A stretch of DNA of 9,998 bases, taken from the NCBI GenBank assembly GCA_036525795.1, contig DATCZS010000054.1, positions 1 to 9,998 on the forward strand, given 5' to 3'. A program made the translations under genes and the position numbers. The notes under the pieces were generated by a model. That model saw nothing but the letters and a program-made list of their open reading frames with translations. It made no database searches and was not told where the DNA came from. This document shows, one piece after another, positions 1 through 6,514 of the stretch. Positions within the stretch are counted from its first letter, which is position 1. The number at the start of each line of letters is the position of its first letter. This DNA comes from DATCZS01 sp036525795. GTDB lineage: Bacteria > Actinomycetota > Acidimicrobiia > Spongiisociales > ZC4RG35.

Positions 1-954
1 GCCGTGGTCGCCGCGCTGGCCGGACGGTGGCGGGTCATCGCCTGGGGTTCGGCGCTGGGATTCGGATCTGTGGTCGCTCTTTCGATCATGGACTGGCGGG
101 GCGACGGGGCCGTGGCACTGGCGGCGCTCTCCGCGGTCGGCGGCGCGGTCGTCGTGGGCGCAGGGCTCCACCTGGAGTCGGTGGGCGGTTGGACGAGGGG
201 GATTCTCGGTGCGGCGAGTGTGACGGCGGCCGTCGCCGCCCTGGTTCTGTCCCTCGGCCCGGTGCTGTCGGGCCGGGCGGGCATGCCGCCGGATCGGTGG
301 TCGGACAGACTCGGGTTCGTCTCTGCCCTCGCTGAGCCTTCCGGACCGGCGCGGACTCTCCTGCTGTCGACTGCAGACGTCTTGCCCGGGGATTCCCGGG
401 TGGCCGGTGACCACCGGTATCGAGTCGTCACCGGTTCCACCCCGACCGCAGACCAGGCCCGGCTGGCCGAGCCCCGGGCGGGCGACGACGCCCTCGCGCT
501 GGCGGTGAGTCAGCTCGTCGAAGGCGGGGTGGTGAGGCCGGGCGACCTGCTGGCGCCGTTCTCCATCCGGTGGGTGGTGGTCATCGACGATGCGCCGGTA
601 GGGGCGAACCTGGTCACCCAGGTCGATCTCGTCCCGGTCCCGGTGGCCGAGGGGCTGGCGGTGTATCGCAACGATGTCTATCGACCCCGGGTGACTGCGG
701 CGGACGGATCGCCGTGGGTGGCGACCCGCACGGCTGCCACCGGTCGGCCCACCTCGGCGACGGTGCGCCTCGCCGACAACGCATCCGGCCGATGGGGGCC
801 GGGCTGGAGCCAGTCCGACTGGTACAACGTCTTGTCGGCCGGTGACGGCCAGATCCAATTCGAGCCTGAATCGCAGGCTCGAACCGTGGCGTGGATCGCA
901 CCCGTCATGCTGGCGCTCGCCGGTCTCGGCGCGCTGTGGGGGAGGGAGCGGTGA
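1..954 (+). CDS. C-terminal part of a large membrane protein, probably a glycosyltransferase (5' truncated)
   Basis: The reading frame is open at base 1, so the start lies upstream and about 317 residues are visible. Three hydrophobic segments lie near residues 10-30, 37-57 and 66-90. A soluble region of about 200 residues follows, then one last hydrophobic helix near 295-313 before a short basic tail ending GRER. The soluble part contains LLAPFSIRWVVV followed by a valine-rich strand. That resembles the extracytoplasmic region at the end of large actinobacterial GT2 or GT-C membrane proteins, where a 'GVRYVVV'-like strand is common. In Actinomycetota such a gene often precedes a DUF5719 gene, as here. 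The stop codon overlaps the next start by 4 bp (GTGA, 951-954), so the two are probably co-translated. The catalytic domain is outside the window, so the glycosyltransferase label rests on context and general resemblance only. Confidence 0.6.
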   Translation, partial: AVVAALAGRWRVIAWGSALGFGSVVALSIMDWRGDGAVALAALSAVGGAVVVGAGLHLESVGGWTRGILGAASVTAAVAALVLSLGPVLSGRAGMPPDRWSDRLGFVSALAEPSGPARTLLLSTADVLPGDSRVAGDHRYRVVTGSTPTADQARLAEPRAGDDALALAVSQLVEGGVVRPGDLLAPFSIRWVVVIDDAPVGANLVTQVDLVPVPVAEGLAVYRNDVYRPRVTAADGSPWVATRTAATGRPTSATVRLADNASGRWGPGWSQSDWYNVLSAGDGQIQFEPESQARTVAWIAPVMLALAGLGALWGRER

Positions 955-2258
955 GCCGGCTGATGGGGGCGCTGACCAGGATGGTGGGAACGGCGGGTGT
1001 GGCGTCCGTCGTCGTCGCCTCGATCCTGGTTTCGCCTGACACTCCCGTCGTTGACGATGTCGCGCTCCCGGCGCCGGCCCCCGCATCAGTGGCCGTGTGT
1101 CCGATCTGGGTGGACCGCAGCACCACAGGGTCGGTGGTGCTCGGCTCCTCCAAGCCGTTCGCGGCCCGATCCTCCGTGTATGCCGCAGGCAGGCAGATCT
1201 CCGACGGGGAGGTGGTCGTCGACGCGACCGGCGGGGCCCGACTCGGCTTCGACCAGGTCGTCGTGTCCGGCCTCGCAGGCCTGCTGATGGAGGTGCCCGA
1301 TCTCGACACGGCGGTCGGGGTCTCGGTCACCGGCCTGGGGATTGCGGCCGCCAACTGCACGGCCCCCGTCTCCTCGACCACGGTGGCGGCGGGCGTGTCG
1401 ACGCGTTCGGGGGAGCGGGTGGAACTCATCCTCGTGAATCCGTACGCCGTCGATGCCTCGGTCTCGGTCTCCTCCAGCTCCGAGGCCGGTCTCGACTCGG
1501 CGGGTGAATTGGAGACCATTGTGGTTCCCTCGGCGTCGGTGGTCACACGCGACCTCGACGCACTGCTTCCGCTCCGCAACCGGATGGCGGTGACGATCAC
1601 CGCCTCGTCCGGCCACGTTCATGGGTTCCTCGTGCAGCACGGCGGGACAGACCGGGCGATGCTCGAGGCGGTCACCCCGCAGGCCAGCTGGTTCCTGCCG
1701 CTCGCCGAACCGATCGAGGGATCCGTGGAGTGGGTGGTCGTCGCGTCGACCTCCTCGACCGACATTCCGGTGCGCATCGATGGCCTCATCGACGGGGCGT
1801 GGGTCGACGGTCTCTGGTCGACGACGATCGAGACGCGTTCACAGGCCGAGTTCGACCTCGGCGAGCTCGACCCCCGGCCGAGCGCGCTGCGCATAGGGGC
1901 GGACGGGCTCATCGTTCCCTCGCTCGTCGTCGAGTCGGAGACGTTCAGGGCGGCAACCCCGGCGGTGCCGTTCCCGTCGACCGACTGGTACATCACCGGC
2001 GGCGCCGGCGCTCTCGAGGCAGTGGTGTCTGCGTCCGGCGAGTTCGACTCGACGGTGACGTTCTTCCCGCACGAGCCGGGAGGGCGACCGATCGTCGTCG
2101 AGCTCCCGCCCGGAGGCAGTGCGGTCGTCGAGCTCCCTGCGGCCGGCGGCGGCTACGCCGTCAGGGCGACGAGCGAGGTGCTCGTCACCTGGCGGGCCTC
2201 CGTCGAAGGCGGGTTGGCCCTCGGGGCGGGGGTTCCGGTCGAAGGACACGGGGAGTGA
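951..2258 (+). CDS. DUF5719 family secreted or membrane-anchored protein
   Basis: This is a protein of 435 residues. I chose GTG at 951 because a strong Shine-Dalgarno GGAGG (941-945) lies 5 bases upstream and the start overlaps the preceding stop by 4 bp. An upstream ATG at 891 in the same frame would lie deep inside the previous gene. Residues 10-28 form a hydrophobic N-terminal segment (signal peptide or anchor), followed by a Pro/Ala-rich linker. The rest is rich in Val, Ser, Thr and Gly and looks like repeated beta-sandwich modules, with phrases such as LILVNPYAVDASVSVS and a VVPSASVVTRDL strand. This matches my memory of DUF5719 proteins. Two cysteines (about 50 and 136) could form a disulfide outside the cell. 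The molecular function of the family is unknown. Its position between a membrane glycosyltransferase-like gene and a thioredoxin-like gene suggests an envelope role (inference). Confidence 0.72.
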   Translation: MSRLMGALTRMVGTAGVASVVVASILVSPDTPVVDDVALPAPAPASVAVCPIWVDRSTTGSVVLGSSKPFAARSSVYAAGRQISDGEVVVDATGGARLGFDQVVVSGLAGLLMEVPDLDTAVGVSVTGLGIAAANCTAPVSSTTVAAGVSTRSGERVELILVNPYAVDASVSVSSSSEAGLDSAGELETIVVPSASVVTRDLDALLPLRNRMAVTITASSGHVHGFLVQHGGTDRAMLEAVTPQASWFLPLAEPIEGSVEWVVVASTSSTDIPVRIDGLIDGAWVDGLWSTTIETRSQAEFDLGELDPRPSALRIGADGLIVPSLVVESETFRAATPAVPFPSTDWYITGGAGALEAVVSASGEFDSTVTFFPHEPGGRPIVVELPPGGSAVVELPAAGGGYAVRATSEVLVTWRASVEGGLALGAGVPVEGHGE

Positions 2259-2620
2259 CCGATCCGGTCGTGAGGCTTCTGGTGGTCGGGGTCCTCGTGG
2301 TCGCGGCGGCGGGCATCGCCTTCGCTCAGCGTCGGGGACTCGCCCACCGGCGTCGAACACGAATGTTTCCCGGTGTCGACCCCGGCGTCGTGGTGTTCGT
2401 CTCTGCCGCCTGTTCGTCGTGCGGGCCAGTCATCGGTGCGGTGAGAGAGACCGGTGTTGCGCATCGCGTCGTCGAATACGAAACCGAACCAGAGCTCTTC
2501 CGGAGTTTGAAGATCGCCCGCGTGCCGGCCGTGGCGAAGGTCGGAGAGGACGAGCGGGGGTGGATTGCATTCGGCGTCCTCTCGCCGGGCCGGCTCGAGC
2601 GCTGGCTCGACGATCCTTGA
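2255..2620 (+). CDS. Small membrane-anchored thioredoxin-like protein (CSSC motif)
   Basis: This 121-residue protein starts at GTG 2255, overlapping the DUF5719 stop by 4 bp, with GAAGGA (2241-2246) as a reasonable ribosome site. Residues 5-24 form one hydrophobic helix, followed by an arginine-rich stretch (QRRGLAHRRRTR). A compact thioredoxin-like domain follows: strand VVVFVSAAC, redox pair C53-S-S-C56, a strand HRVVEYE, and a probable cis-proline in RVPAV (P91). The usual Trp before the first Cys is replaced by Ala. The domain is shorter than standard thioredoxin and resembles small thioredoxin/glutaredoxin-like proteins. By the positive-inside rule, the basic residues after the helix would keep the redox domain in the cytoplasm, which is odd if its partner is the exported DUF5719 protein. 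Redox activity is inferred from the CxxC and cis-Pro; the substrate is unknown. Confidence 0.7.
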   Translation: MTDPVVRLLVVGVLVVAAAGIAFAQRRGLAHRRRTRMFPGVDPGVVVFVSAACSSCGPVIGAVRETGVAHRVVEYETEPELFRSLKIARVPAVAKVGEDERGWIAFGVLSPGRLERWLDDP

Positions 2621-2645
2621 TCCGACCGCAGGGTCTCCCTAGCGT
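2617..2645 (+). promoter_or_regulatory. Promoter for the DUF3499 gene, leaderless layout
   Basis: A -35-like TTGATC (2617-2622) and a -10-like TAGCGT (2640-2645) are separated by 17 bp. The -10 box ends exactly 6 bases before the ATG at 2652, which puts the expected transcription start on or next to the A of the start codon. No Shine-Dalgarno precedes that ATG. TAnnnT at this distance is the typical arrangement of leaderless genes in Actinomycetota. The -35 box overlaps the stop codon of the thioredoxin-like gene. The spacer contains a small AGGG-TCT-CCCT palindrome (2630-2640) touching the -10 box. Confidence 0.6.
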
Positions 2646-2651
2646 TGCCGC

Positions 2652-2882
2652 ATGTACTCCTGCGCCCGCTGCCCGACGCCGGCATCCACGCTCATGACGT
2701 TCACCTACACCGACCGGGCCGTGTGGCTCGAGGAACTCGATGTGGATCCGTCCGACGCCGGCGGGTACGCCCTCTGTACGTCCCACGCCGACCGGCTCGG
2801 TCCGCCACTCGGGTGGACCCTGACCGATCGCCGCAACGTGACACGGCTGTTCGCTCCTGACGCCCCATCAGAGGTCGCCTGA
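2652..2882 (+). CDS. DUF3499 family small zinc-binding protein
   Basis: This 76-residue protein begins MYSCARCPTPASTLMTF. C4-x2-C7 near the start pairs with C42-x2-H45 (ALCTSHADRL) to form a probable zinc site, and a conserved-looking GW follows (PLGWTL, residues 52-57). This pattern (Cys pair, beta strands, then LCxxHxxRLxxPxGW) is that of DUF3499, a family essentially confined to Actinomycetota. It is found next to manB, whiB-type genes and a metallopeptidase in Mycobacterium (the Rv3258c region) and Streptomyces. The function is unknown. The ATG has no ribosome site but lies 6 bases after a -10 box, so the mRNA is probably leaderless. The metallopeptidase gene commonly beside it is absent; the thioredoxin-like gene takes that place. 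Confidence 0.82.
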   Translation: MYSCARCPTPASTLMTFTYTDRAVWLEELDVDPSDAGGYALCTSHADRLGPPLGWTLTDRRNVTRLFAPDAPSEVA

Positions 2883-2885
2883 ACC

Positions 2886-3155
2886 GTGACCCTCGATCGA
2901 GATCTGATCGATGCGGTCAGAGATCTCGACGAGCACGATCTGCGGCGCCTCTTCATCCTCGCCCGGGCGCGCCTCGAGTCCCACGGGGTGACCGTCGAGG
3001 GGCCCCAGTCGCCTGACATCCGGCTCCGCCAGCGCAGCGTTCGCTGCGGCAAGCTCGGGTGCACGTCCTGTCCTCACGGTCCCTACTGGTACGCCTACTG
3101 GACCGAAGACGGCAGGCGGCGCTCGCGGTACGTGGGCAAGCTGCTCGACGAGTAG
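2886..3155 (+). CDS. DUF6788-like small Cys/His protein
   Basis: This is an 89-residue protein starting at GTG 2886, only 3 bases after the DUF3499 stop, with a weak distant ribosome site (GAGG at 2871-2874). The two genes are probably co-transcribed. Residues 3-32 form an acidic/basic amphipathic helix region. Residues 46-86 carry the signature RQRSVRCGKLGCTSCPHGPYWYAYW followed by a basic GRRRSRYVGKL tail. C54, C59, C62 and H64 could bind a metal. The CGKxxCxxCxHGPYWY...Y(I/V)GK pattern matches the small DUF6788 family as I remember it. That family is widespread in bacteria and archaea and has no known function. The basic, aromatic C-terminus would suit nucleic-acid binding, but that is a guess. 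Confidence 0.7.
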   Translation: MTLDRDLIDAVRDLDEHDLRRLFILARARLESHGVTVEGPQSPDIRLRQRSVRCGKLGCTSCPHGPYWYAYWTEDGRRRSRYVGKLLDE

Positions 3156-3160
3156 GCGCG

Positions 3161-3205
3161 GAGTCTCGAGTCTCGAGTCTTGAGTCTTGAGTCTCGAGTC
3201 TCGAG
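3161..3205 (+). repeat. Heptanucleotide tandem array, unit GAGTCTC (6.4 copies)
   Basis: Six consecutive 7-bp units start at 3161, 3168, 3175, 3182, 3189 and 3196, followed by a partial GAG. Units 1, 2, 5 and 6 are GAGTCTC and units 3 and 4 are GAGTCTT, so the array is symmetric in its variants. Each unit is a near-palindrome (GAG-T-CTC), and unit junctions make CTCGAG palindromes. It begins 5 bp after the stop of the DUF6788-like gene and lies in the 136-bp spacer before the zinc-ribbon gene. There are no spacers, so it is not a CRISPR. Confidence 0.95.
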
Positions 3206-3214
3206 AGGTATTGG

Positions 3215-3237
3215 TGATCGCTGGTTCCGGGATTCGT
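3215..3237 (+). repeat. Flank shared with the second heptanucleotide locus (copy 1)
   Basis: This segment begins TGATCGC 9 bases after the array at 3161-3205. It aligns with 9368-9393, which begins 11 bases after the second GAGTCTC array. By eye about 20 of 26 alignment columns match, allowing three single-base gaps. It may be part of a dispersed intergenic element, or the similarity may be chance in GC-rich sequence. Confidence 0.35.
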
Positions 3238-3264
3238 TGTTCTCGCGCGGATCGCCTGTAGCAT
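3237..3264 (+). promoter_or_regulatory. Possible promoter for the zinc-ribbon gene
   Basis: TTGTTC (3237-3242) and TAGCAT (3259-3264) are separated by 16 bp and each matches four of six consensus positions. The expected transcription start is near 3271, leaving a leader of about 20 bases that contains the ribosome site GGAAGG (3281-3286). It lies just downstream of the heptanucleotide array, which would sit immediately upstream of the -35 region. Confidence 0.4.
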
Positions 3265-3291
3265 GCTCGGCTGAGAGATCGGAAGGTCGTG

Positions 3292-3468
3292 ATGGACTGT
3301 CCGCAGTGCGGCGCAGCAGATGTGATCGAGATCAAGCATCGGCTGCCAGAAGACATCGAGCTCTACTTCTTCTCGTGCCACCGCTGCGAAGAGCGGTGGT
3401 GGGACCGAGACGGGCAGGTCGTTGCGCTCCGCGAAGTCCTGGAGATGGCCCGCCAGAAGCGGCGCTGA
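3292..3468 (+). CDS. 58-residue zinc-ribbon protein
   Basis: The small frame from ATG 3292 to TGA 3466-3468 encodes a protein starting MDCPQCGAADVIEIKHR. GGAAGG at 3281-3286 is a good ribosome site 5 bases upstream; an adjacent in-frame GTG at 3289 is the alternative start. C3-x2-C6 and C29-x2-C32 (FFSCHRCEERWWD) form a classic four-cysteine zinc ribbon with beta strands between the pairs, like the TFIIS/RPB9-type fold. A basic C-terminal helix (LREVLEMARQKRR) follows. The regular codon use, ribosome site and paired cysteines support a real gene despite its size. Zinc ribbons of this kind often contact nucleic acid or other proteins; no specific function can be assigned. The downstream GT-C-like gene starts 16 bases after it and may share its transcript. 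Confidence 0.75.
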   Translation: MDCPQCGAADVIEIKHRLPEDIELYFFSCHRCEERWWDRDGQVVALREVLEMARQKRR

Positions 3469-3484
3469 GGTCTCCCGTCCTCTC

Positions 3485-5812
3485 ATGACCGCTCCGTCGT
3501 CCGGGCTCCGGCGGTCCCTGCTGCCCGCCCTGATGCTGCTGTTCTCGGCGGCGGTCGTCTTCGTCATCCTCGAGCCGCGCCTCCTCTTGACCGCCAACAC
3601 GCCTGCGGGCGGCGACATGGGAGCGCACGTCTACGCCCCTGCCTATCTCCGCGACGTGCTGCTCCCGCAGGGGAAGGTTCACGGCTGGTCGAACGACTGG
3701 TTTGCGGGCTTCCCGCTCTTCTACTTCTACTTCCCCCTGCCGTCCCTGGTGATCGTCGCCCTCGATCTGATCCTCCCCTACGGGGTGGCGTTCAAACTGG
3801 TGACCGTGGCCGGTCTGCTGGCGATGCCGCCCGCCGCATACGTGCTCGCCAGGGCGCTGAAGCTGTCGCGCTCCGCGTCGGCGATCGCGGGGGCCGGCAC
3901 GGTGGCGTTCGTGTTCATGGAGAGCTTCAGCATCTACGGCGGCAACGTCGCCTCGACGCTGGCCGGAGAGTTCTCCTATTCGTGGTCGTTCGCCCTCGGC
4001 CTGGTCTACTTCGCCCTGCTGATTCGGACGATCGAGGGCGAGCGGCGCCTCGGCCCGTGGGCGGCGGTCACCTTCGCGGCCGCCGCGCTGTGCCACATCC
4101 TGACCATCGTGATGCTGATTGCCGGCACCCTGTTCCTGCTGGGACGCAAGGGAGCGGTTCGTACGGTGCTGCCCGTGTGGGTGGTGTCCGGCGCCGTCAC
4201 CGCCTTCTGGTCGCTTCCCCTGCTGCTGCGACTCCGGTATTCGACCGACATGGCGTGGACGCCGCTCTCCCGCCTGGAGGAGATCCTGCCCGTCGAGCTG
4301 TGGATGCTGCTCCCCGTCGCGGTGTTCGGTGGGGTCGTCGCGGTGAGACGCTCGTGGGGTGCGCTCGGCGTGGCAGCCATGACCCTCATCCCGCTGCTCT
4401 ACTTCCCGCTCCCCAACCTGCTCCCGGACCTGTTTCCCACCGTGTTCACCGACCCGCGATGGAAGCTGTGGAACGGGCGGCTCCTCCCGTACTGGTATTT
4501 CGGAGTGACGTTCTTCGCCTCGATCGGCGTTGCGGTGGGGGTGGGAGCACTGGTGCGCCGACTGCCCGAGCGCGTGTCCGCCTGGTGGGCCCGGGCGGCA
4601 CTGGCTGCGCTGACGGCGGCGGCTGTGCTTCTCGTCGCCACGCGACCCGAGGCCCCGACCTGGGCACCGTGGGCGGTGGCGGCGGCGGGCGCGGCGTCGT
4701 TCGCCGGAAGTCTGGCGTGGTCGCGACCGGTCACAGTGAACGCAATCGCCGGCTGGGTGGCGGTGGCGGCAATCGTGTTCGGCTCACTGGCCGGGCTGTC
4801 GTTCATCAACGGGTGGGCACGGTGGAACTACTCGGGCTACGAAGGAAAGGCCGCCTGGCCGGAGTACTCGGCGCTGATGGGTGAGCTCGACTCGATCCCC
4901 CAGGGTCGCACGATGTGGGAGTACTCGAAGGAACAGGACAAATACGGGACGACGATGGCCTTGATGCTGATCCCCTACTGGACCGGGCCGGAACACGCAT
5001 CGATGGAGGGTCTGTTCTTCGAGTCTTCGCTGACGGTGCCGTTTCACTTCCTGATGCAGTCCGAGATGAGCAAGGCGGGATCACAGCCGGTTCCCGGCCT
5101 GCGCTATAGGCCGTTCGACTTCGAACGCGGCATCCCGCACATGGATGTGTACGGGGTGCGCTACTACATCAGCTACACGCCCGAAGCCCGGGACAAGGCG
5201 CACGCCGACGGCCGCCTGACCGAGATCGCGACCAGCGGCCCGTTCACCATCTTCGAACTGGAGAACGCGTCGCTCGTCGAGCCCGCCTCCTTCCAGCCGG
5301 CCGTGTACGACGGTCCCGAGTTCGCGGAGTTCGCCCTCGAGTGGTTCGACGACGTGTCGCTGTTCGACCGATGGGTGGCGGCCGACGGGCCCGCCGAGTG
5401 GCCCCGGGTGTCGGAGGTGGGCGAGCTTTCGAACCTGGGCGAGCTGACCCCGGCGGGGGCGGTGAGCAACGTGGAGATCGGAGACGATGCCATCTCGTTC
5501 GACACGACGGCGATCGGTGTTCCCCACCTGGTGAAGGTGTCCTACTTCCCCAACTGGAAGGTCACGGGGGCCGACGGGCCGTTCCGGGTCACGCCGTCCC
5601 TGATGCTGGTGGTGCCCACCGAGAGTCATGTCGACTTGAAGTTCGGGAGAACCTGGGTGGAGATGGTCGGGGTGGGGTCGACTCTCGTCGCCCTGGCCGG
5701 TCTCTTTGTGTGGTGGCGCCGGACCCGTTCGCCGGCCTCACTTGCCGCGGAGCAGCAGCCAGCCGAGGCGGAGGGTGTCGCGTCCGAGCTCCCAGAGCAT
5801 TCGGGGGCGTAG
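3485..5812 (+). CDS. Polytopic membrane protein, GT-C-like / '6-pyruvoyl-tetrahydropterin synthase-related' family
   Basis: This 775-residue integral membrane protein has about ten or more hydrophobic helices in its first 480 residues, followed by a soluble domain of about 250 residues and a last helix near 720-740. I chose ATG 3485 because the in-frame ATG at 3422 lies inside the zinc-ribbon gene and would add a hydrophilic stretch before the first helix. After helix 1 comes AGGDMGAHVYAPAYLRD (41-57), whose Asp44 and His48 sit where GT-C enzymes carry catalytic acidic residues in the first outer loop. GWSNDWFAGFPLFYFYFPLP and GGNVASTLAGEFSYSWSFAL (152-171) match a family often labelled 6-pyruvoyl-tetrahydropterin synthase-related (PTPS_related), which is thought to be GT-C-like rather than a pterin enzyme. 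The likely role is sugar transfer from a polyprenyl-phosphate donor on the outer face (inference). Its last 25 codons overlap the opposite-strand glycosyltransferase. Confidence 0.72.
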   Translation: MTAPSSGLRRSLLPALMLLFSAAVVFVILEPRLLLTANTPAGGDMGAHVYAPAYLRDVLLPQGKVHGWSNDWFAGFPLFYFYFPLPSLVIVALDLILPYGVAFKLVTVAGLLAMPPAAYVLARALKLSRSASAIAGAGTVAFVFMESFSIYGGNVASTLAGEFSYSWSFALGLVYFALLIRTIEGERRLGPWAAVTFAAAALCHILTIVMLIAGTLFLLGRKGAVRTVLPVWVVSGAVTAFWSLPLLLRLRYSTDMAWTPLSRLEEILPVELWMLLPVAVFGGVVAVRRSWGALGVAAMTLIPLLYFPLPNLLPDLFPTVFTDPRWKLWNGRLLPYWYFGVTFFASIGVAVGVGALVRRLPERVSAWWARAALAALTAAAVLLVATRPEAPTWAPWAVAAAGAASFAGSLAWSRPVTVNAIAGWVAVAAIVFGSLAGLSFINGWARWNYSGYEGKAAWPEYSALMGELDSIPQGRTMWEYSKEQDKYGTTMALMLIPYWTGPEHASMEGLFFESSLTVPFHFLMQSEMSKAGSQPVPGLRYRPFDFERGIPHMDVYGVRYYISYTPEARDKAHADGRLTEIATSGPFTIFELENASLVEPASFQPAVYDGPEFAEFALEWFDDVSLFDRWVAADGPAEWPRVSEVGELSNLGELTPAGAVSNVEIGDDAISFDTTAIGVPHLVKVSYFPNWKVTGADGPFRVTPSLMLVVPTESHVDLKFGRTWVEMVGVGSTLVALAGLFVWWRRTRSPASLAAEQQPAEAEGVASELPEHSGA

Positions 5813-6463
5813 CGCGGCGCTGGCCGCGGTCGGTCCCAAACGCACGGGCATCTCGACGATGCGATATCCGGCACGGTGGGCCCGCACCATCAGCTCGAGG
5901 TCGAAGGCGTAGCCGCGGAGACGTACCGAGGGGAGGACCTCTTCGAGCACCTGCCGTTTGAACACCTTGAGCCCCGTCTGGGTTTCGCGGATGGGAAGGC
6001 CGAACACGGCGGTCGTGCAGAAGGCGAACACGTGGCTCAGCAGCCTGCGAGATGTCGGGTATGTGCTGTCTGCCATGTGCGATCGTTTCGCTCCCACCAC
6101 GACATCGGCGCCGTCGAGCCGCTCGACCATCGGGATGATCTGGTCCGGGGGGAGATCGAGGTCGGCATCGATGAAACAGACCAGTGCCCCGCGGGCGCCG
6201 GCGGCTCCCGTGACCAGCGCGTCTCCCTTGCCCCGGTTGGTCGGATGGCGGATCACGTTCGCCGAGCGAACCGTCTCCGCCGCCTGAGTCGCCCGGGCCC
6301 ATGTGTCGTCGTCGCTTCCGTCGTCGACCACGATGATCTCGGCATCCATCGCGCTCACCGCGTCGGCGACTGCGGCGAGGTTGGCTGCGATCACGGGCCC
6401 CAGGCGGTACGCCGGGAGGACGACCGACAGGGCTGGGGGTGTGGTGGCGTCGTCGGGGGTCAT
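5738..6463 (-). CDS. Family 2 glycosyltransferase, polyprenyl-phosphate mannose/glucose synthase-like
   Basis: This 241-residue GT-A enzyme is read from ATG at 6463 down to TGA at 5738. Its motifs are in order: LSVVLPAYR (12-20), the nucleotide-binding VVDDGSDDDT (45-54), NRGKGDAL (76-83), the DxD metal motif in FIDADLDLP (97-105), TQTGLKVFKR (161-170) and the acidic YAFDLELM (185-192). These match the DPM1/Alg5 type, which transfers mannose or glucose from GDP- or UDP-sugar to polyprenyl phosphate at the inner membrane face. There are no transmembrane helices, as in DPM1. Longer in-frame extensions (to 6595) run through the manB start and were rejected. The in-frame GTG at 6481 is a possible earlier start, since no clear ribosome site precedes 6463. 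It is divergent from manB, which supplies mannose-1-phosphate, so mannose is the favoured sugar (inference). Confidence 0.85.
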   Translation of the reverse strand: MTPDDATTPPALSVVLPAYRLGPVIAANLAAVADAVSAMDAEIIVVDDGSDDDTWARATQAAETVRSANVIRHPTNRGKGDALVTGAAGARGALVCFIDADLDLPPDQIIPMVERLDGADVVVGAKRSHMADSTYPTSRRLLSHVFAFCTTAVFGLPIRETQTGLKVFKRQVLEEVLPSVRLRGYAFDLELMVRAHRAGYRIVEMPVRLGPTAASAALRPRMLWELGRDTLRLGWLLLRGK

Positions 6464-6482
6464 GAGAGCGGGAAGCTTCACA

Positions 6483-6510
6483 TACAATGCCTGTTCTGAC
6501 CAACCGGAGG
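6483..6510 (+). promoter_or_regulatory. -10 box and ribosome site for manB
   Basis: TACAAT (6483-6488) matches five of six -10 consensus bases and is one of the few AT-rich words nearby; no convincing -35 box is visible. The expected start is near 6495. GGAGG (6506-6510) is the ribosome site. It is only 1 base from ATG 6512 but 4 bases from the in-frame GTG 6515, which favours the GTG start. The GT2 gene starts 20 bases away on the other strand, so divergent promoters must overlap here. Confidence 0.5.
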
Positions 6511-6514
6511 AATG

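Noticed and set aside
3161..3205. CRISPR array
   Set aside because: The repeat unit is 7 bp, in direct tandem, with no spacers and no cas genes nearby.
2868..3356. Reverse-strand reading frames through the heptanucleotide array (giving SRLETQDSRLET-like peptides)
   Set aside because: The repetitive peptide is only the translation of the 7-bp repeat, and the frame runs antisense to the DUF6788-like and zinc-ribbon genes.
3422..3484. Upstream start at 3422 for the GT-C-like protein
   Set aside because: It would overlap the zinc-ribbon gene by 47 bases and add an Arg/Trp-rich stretch before the first membrane helix.
3332..4096. 254-codon reverse-strand frame opposite the GT-C-like gene
   Set aside because: It is extremely Arg/Gly/Glu/Gln-rich and spans the end of the zinc-ribbon gene and the hydrophobic start of the GT-C-like gene, as expected for an antisense shadow.
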